Source: Chryseobacterium soldanellicola (lineage in GTDB: Bacteria > Bacteroidota > Bacteroidia > Flavobacteriales > Weeksellaceae). From it: DNA of 64,000 nt. A program made the position numbers and the translations under genes. Under the pieces are notes generated by a model. The model had not been told where the DNA came from. It saw nothing but the letters and a program-made list of their open reading frames with translations, and made no database searches. Location: the NCBI RefSeq assembly GCF_900100115.1, contig NZ_FNKL01000002.1:620001-684000 (forward strand), written 5' to 3'. This document shows, piece after piece, positions 60,871 to 64,000 of this stretch (position 1 is its first letter; every line of letters starts with the position of its first letter).

Positions 60871-60943
60871 GCGAAAATAGCTCAGCTGGTAGAGCACAAC
60901 CTTGCCAAGGTTGGGGTCGCGGGTTCGAATCCCGTTTTTCGCT
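60871..60943 (+). tRNA. tRNA-Gly (anticodon GCC)
   Basis: Acceptor GCGAAAA pairs with TTTTCGC (60936-60942). Stem CAACC/GGTTG with loop TTGCCAA gives GCC. The T-arm is GGGTTCGAATCCC. CCA is encoded at 60944-60946. Confidence 0.96.
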
Positions 60944-60952
60944 CCACTCCAT

Positions 60953-61036
60953 GCCCTGGTGGTGGAACTGGTAGACACGCAGGACTTAAAATCCTGTGTC
61001 CGCAAGGACGTACGGGTTCAAGTCCCGTCTGGGGTA
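60953..61036 (+). tRNA. tRNA-Leu (anticodon UAA)
   Basis: Acceptor GCCCTGG pairs with CTGGGGT (three wobbles), discriminator A. Loop CTTAAAA gives UAA. A long variable arm (GTCCGCAAGGAC) marks a class II tRNA. No encoded CCA. Confidence 0.94.
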
Positions 61037-61040
61037 CTTT

Positions 61041-61073
61041 AAAACCCTCTGTAATTTGATTACGGAGGGTTTT
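61041..61073 (+). terminator. Rho-independent terminator of the tRNA operon
   Basis: AAAACCCTCTGTAA pairs with TTACGGAGGGTTTT (one wobble), followed by ATTTTT. Confidence 0.93.
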
Positions 61074-61153
61074 TATTTTTGGTCCTTTCATATTTAAAAA
61101 AAGTACGCTGAAATTATTCAGCATACTTTAATAGTTCTTTATTACAAGATATT

Positions 61154-62995
61154 TTATTCTTTAATAAATTTCTGAGATATTTTATTTCCGTTTTTATCTT
61201 TACCTGTAATGATATATAAGCCTTTTGGTAATTGAGAAAGATCAGCATCTTTTTTAGTGGCTGCAACATTTAACTTTCTGCCATCAATAGAACTGATTTC
61301 AATATTGCTTAATTCTTCCGAGAAATAAAGAATATCTTTTGCAGGATTTGGGTATATCTTTAGAATAATCTTCTTTCCGGTTTCTGATGTATTGAGGGTT
61401 GGAAAAACAACCTCATAAGCACCCATATTAGGGATGCCGGTATGGGGAGCTCCTGTACAGTCATAATCGGGCGCGCCGGATGTGGTTCCTGAACCGCGAC
61501 AAACACTGTTACTGAGTAATGCCAGACCATCATCTGCCGTAAGAGGAATGCCATCTGCTCCAAGTGGAATTGCCGGATTTCCGAAACTAGGATTTTGAGC
61601 AAAAATGTTTCCTTGAGGATTAGATCCTAAAGAATTGAAGGCTGCTGTTGTATAAGAAGTGTTCGGAAGCTGCAGAAGATTGTTTGAGAAACTGATGGTT
61701 GTTGTATTATTATAATTATAATAATCAGAACCCACCACACTTGCTGAATTTCCTTTTTTGTTATCCCAGAAAATGTTGTTTCTTAAAGTATTGTTTCCTG
61801 AGGTTGTGTATATTCCGCCGCCATTACTACTTGCGGTGTTACTGTATAATGTATTGTTATTTAAAATATGAGTTCCTGAACCTAAAAAAAATGCGCCACC
61901 CCCTGTGTATGATATATTTTTATAAATAATTGTATTTGTAAATGTATTATTACCTACAGAATAGATTGCGCCACCCGCAGCATATGCGGTATTTTCGTAT
62001 AAAACGTTGTTTAAAAAGATATTGGTTCCGTAATTTAGATAAATACCTCCTGCAATACCGCTGTTTGCTTTATTTTTATAGATAATATTGTTTGTAAATG
62101 TACTGTTTCCGCTGGTTATCATGATTGCACCGCCACGAGAGCCTGCTATATTGTCATGAATTTTATTGTTGTTAATTGTATTGGTACTGTAATAGGTGAT
62201 AATTGCTCCTCCGTCACTTATAGCACTGTTGTTATAAATGGTATTGCCCGAAAATACGGAAGTGTCATTGTCTGTGTGAATTGCAGGACCACTGTTTGCT
62301 GTATTATTATAGATAATATTATCGGAAACGGTATTATACCCGTATTGAAGATAAACAGCACCGCCGCTGCCGCCAGAAATATCAAAAAATGTACTGTTTG
62401 TTATTGTACTTTTGCCATAGCCGGAAAAGACACCTCCTCCACAGGCTCTGTAAATAAAGTGATTATTAATCATCATCCCTCCCGAATAATTATTGGCATT
62501 TCCTTTAGTAATTGAAAATCCGTCTATTACAGTGCCGATATTGCCGTCTGCAGAAACAATGACATGATAACAGTTGTCGGATGCATCTCCTTGAATACCA
62601 ATGTCTCCACTTAGGATTGTTTCATTTAAAACAACGTTTCTTTGGCTAAATAGTGTTTCTGTTCCTGAAAACCCGCCGTAGATTTTTACACCGTCTTTTA
62701 CAAAGAAAGTATAATCTCTTTCATGAAAAACCGTTAAGCTTCCAATATTAGATGGTGTGGCTACAGAAGGAATAGAGTTGGGTTTATAAGTTCCCGCCGC
62801 AATCCAGATTTCATCTCCGGCAACACTTTCGTTGATCACTGTTTGGATGTCGCTTCCTGCGGTTGCCCAAGATGTATATGGCGCGGCCGTCCCTGCAGTA
62901 TTATTAAGATTGACATAACGGATCGTAGCGTGTGCCATATTTACGGCTGCAATAGAAAATATAGATCCAAGGAATAATTTGTAAAGGTTTTTCAT
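61154..62995 (-). CDS. Secreted beta-helix protein with type IX (type A) sorting domain
   Basis: A 613-residue exported protein with signal peptide (about 1-24). The body (about 30-500) is a right-handed parallel beta-helix of the choice-of-anchor-Q / polymorphic-repeat type, with about 14 degenerate repeats such as NTFTNTIIYKNISYTGGGAF. An N-terminal DEIWIAAGTYKPN motif is typical. The last 75 residues (ILKIYPNPAKDILYF ... LPKGLYIITGK) are the type A C-terminal sorting domain recognised by the type IX secretion system, so it is delivered to the cell surface or medium. The SprE/PorW-like gene in this window serves the same system. Binding target unknown. Confidence 0.9.
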   Translation of the reverse strand: MKNLYKLFLGSIFSIAAVNMAHATIRYVNLNNTAGTAAPYTSWATAGSDIQTVINESVAGDEIWIAAGTYKPNSIPSVATPSNIGSLTVFHERDYTFFVKDGVKIYGGFSGTETLFSQRNVVLNETILSGDIGIQGDASDNCYHVIVSADGNIGTVIDGFSITKGNANNYSGGMMINNHFIYRACGGGVFSGYGKSTITNSTFFDISGGSGGAVYLQYGYNTVSDNIIYNNTANSGPAIHTDNDTSVFSGNTIYNNSAISDGGAIITYYSTNTINNNKIHDNIAGSRGGAIMITSGNSTFTNNIIYKNKANSGIAGGIYLNYGTNIFLNNVLYENTAYAAGGAIYSVGNNTFTNTIIYKNISYTGGGAFFLGSGTHILNNNTLYSNTASSNGGGIYTTSGNNTLRNNIFWDNKKGNSASVVGSDYYNYNNTTTISFSNNLLQLPNTSYTTAAFNSLGSNPQGNIFAQNPSFGNPAIPLGADGIPLTADDGLALLSNSVCRGSGTTSGAPDYDCTGAPHTGIPNMGAYEVVFPTLNTSETGKKIILKIYPNPAKDILYFSEELSNIEISSIDGRKLNVAATKKDADLSQLPKGLYIITGKDKNGNKISQKFIKE

Positions 62996-63124
62996 GGATT
63001 AAGAATAATTAATTTTTTTTTCGATGCAAAGATAGCTTTTTGTTCTTAATCTGCTCAAATCATGCAATTTGTATTTTAAAATGCAATTGAACTTTAATAG
63101 TTTAAAAAATAAAAATTAAATCTC

Positions 63125-63132
63125 TATTTTTG
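63125..63132 (+). promoter_or_regulatory. Probable -7 box of the two-component system (TATTTTTG)
   Basis: TATTTTTG fits TANNTTTG. It overlaps the possible GTG at 63132, which argues for the ATG at 63150 as the true start. Confidence 0.5.
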
Positions 63133-63149
63133 TGAAACTCCCTATTTCA

Positions 63150-63854
63150 ATGAATAAAATTATCCTAATCGAAGACGAAACCGGCGTTGTATCCTTTATA
63201 AAGAAAGGATTGCAGGAAAATGGCTATGAAGTTTCCGTGGCGTTTGACGGGAAAACCGGAGTGCAGCTCGTGCAATCCAACGATTTCGATTTGGTGATTT
63301 TAGATATTATGTTGCCTGAAATGAATGGTTTGGATGCCTGCAAAGAAATCAGAAAAACCAATAAGCACGTTCCGATTTTGTTTTTGACAGCCTTGGGAAC
63401 TTCCGAAAATATCGTTTTAGGACTGGAAAGCGGAGGAGATGATTATCTCGTAAAGCCTTTCAAATTTATAGAATTGGTTGCCCGCGTAAAATCTTTGTTG
63501 AGAAGAAGCAACAATAATATTCCTGAAATTACAGAACCGGAGGTTGATAATGAGCACGTTTTTCAGTTTTCAGATTTAATTCTTAACGATTATACAAAAA
63601 AAGTGACGCGTGCCGGTGAAGAAATTTCCCTCACGTCTACGGAATATAAATTGCTTTTATATTTCCTTAATAATCCTGAAAAAGTGATTTCCAGAGCCGA
63701 AATTTTAGATGCGGTTTGGGGAGTAAATTATGAATTGGGAACCAATGTTGTGGATGTTTACGTTAATTATTTACGGAAAAAACTAGATCATAAGGAAGAT
63801 AATAAATTGATTCATACCGTTATAGGAATGGGCTACGTCCTTAAAAAATCTTAG
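63150..63854 (+). CDS. Response regulator, OmpR family
   Basis: A two-domain DNA-binding regulator of about 234 residues. The receiver domain (3-118) begins KIILIEDETG, with phospho-Asp in DLVILDIMLPE, the Thr in FLTALG and Lys in YLVKPF. The winged-helix domain (about 138-232) contains LTSTEYKLLLYFLNNPEKVISRAEILDAVWG in family order. I start at ATG 63150 because the GTG at 63132 lies in the promoter box. The sensor kinase gene begins 1 base after the stop, forming a two-component operon. Confidence 0.94.
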   Translation: MNKIILIEDETGVVSFIKKGLQENGYEVSVAFDGKTGVQLVQSNDFDLVILDIMLPEMNGLDACKEIRKTNKHVPILFLTALGTSENIVLGLESGGDDYLVKPFKFIELVARVKSLLRRSNNNIPEITEPEVDNEHVFQFSDLILNDYTKKVTRAGEEISLTSTEYKLLLYFLNNPEKVISRAEILDAVWGVNYELGTNVVDVYVNYLRKKLDHKEDNKLIHTVIGMGYVLKKS

Positions 63855-63855
63855 A

Positions 63856-64000
63856 ATGTTTAATAGAGTTGTAACAAATCAGACCAAAACAATGGTGCTT
63901 CTAATGTTGGTATTTACCGGCATTATTTTGCTGTTTGGCGGGCTGGTTTATTTTTCGATTGTCAACTTTTCACATCAAAGGTTTTATGAATTGTTAAAAA
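63856..64000 (+). CDS. Sensor histidine kinase, N-terminal part (cut by window end)
   Basis: The first 48 residues are present: a short cytoplasmic start, then a membrane helix (LLMLVFTGIILLFGGLVYFSI) and the start of an extracytoplasmic or HAMP-linked region. The gene follows an OmpR-family regulator with a 1-base gap, so a membrane histidine kinase is expected. The kinase domain itself is outside the window. Confidence 0.75.
   Translation, partial: MFNRVVTNQTKTMVLLMLVFTGIILLFGGLVYFSIVNFSHQRFYELLK

Noticed and set aside
60796..61124. ORFs of 60-90 codons on both strands over 60.8-61.1 kb
   Set aside because: The region is fully occupied by three tRNA genes and their terminator; the ORFs are by-products of tRNA sequence.
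61154..62995. Repeated sequence in this gene as a CRISPR or DNA tandem array
   Set aside because: The repeats are degenerate, in frame, and encode beta-helix rungs; no conserved direct repeat with spacers is present.

Overview
The window is a chromosomal segment from a low-GC member of the Bacteroidota, class Flavobacteriia, most like Chryseobacterium or a close relative. The evidence is the fused MurF-alanine racemase, a GLPGLI-family protein beside an outer-membrane receptor, type IX secretion parts (a SprE/PorW-type lipoprotein and a secreted protein with a type A sorting domain), and the flavobacterial -7 promoter box TANNTTTG ahead of many genes. Most of it is housekeeping sequence on the + strand.

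Layout. 1-11.1 kb: rsmI (partial), an acidic repeat protein, tdk, a toxin-antitoxin pair, then murF-alr, a patatin/Omp85-type protein and ybeY, followed by mnmG flanked by two perfect parS sites, and a methyltransferase. 11.1-14.2 kb: pgk and rpiB around a 637-base non-coding stretch with DnaA boxes, a candidate replication origin. 14.2-25.2 kb: rnr, a membrane protein inserted behind it, a LysE exporter, LD-carboxypeptidase, YraN, SDR, tsaB, the SprE/PorW lipoprotein, Maf, a KdsC-like phosphatase and a DUF2520 protein. 25.4-29.3 kb: an ECF sigma factor, probable anti-sigma and three envelope proteins, two of them tandem paralogues. 29.3-35.1 kb: a GH92 mannosidase, lepA and small envelope genes.

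35.2-43.8 kb is the most unusual part: a co-directional run of genes that nearly all make, use or remove NAD+ and ADP-ribose. In order: NrtR-like Nudix regulator, SPFH/band-7 protein, NAD-kinase-like protein, macrodomain protein, sirtuin, ADP-ribosylglycohydrolase, a SIR2-TPR protein of the kind known from anti-phage defence, KptA RNA 2'-phosphotransferase and a PPP-family phosphatase. Four copies of a 21-bp palindromic motif (TTTGTGT-N7-ACGCAAA type) lie at the two promoters of this cluster, one at the regulator's own promoter and three ahead of the SPFH gene. In two cases the motif shares the TTTG of the -7 box, which fits direct repression by the Nudix regulator.

44-64 kb: an M14 peptidase, a JmjC/cupin protein, a TonB-receptor-like barrel and a GLPGLI protein sharing a 31-bp upstream motif, the feoA-feoB-Cys-rich iron operon, DUF4421, dinD-glmM, a TPR protein, a DMT exporter, aat, a DUF3127 protein with an SSB-like acidic tail, three tRNAs, a type IX cargo protein, and a two-component system cut by the window end.

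Several intergenic repeat families are visible: a repeat with conserved arms around a variable hairpin, a 192-bp MITE-like element, and a ~100-bp repeat in two copies. No CRISPR array, rRNA gene or recognisable insertion-sequence transposase was seen.
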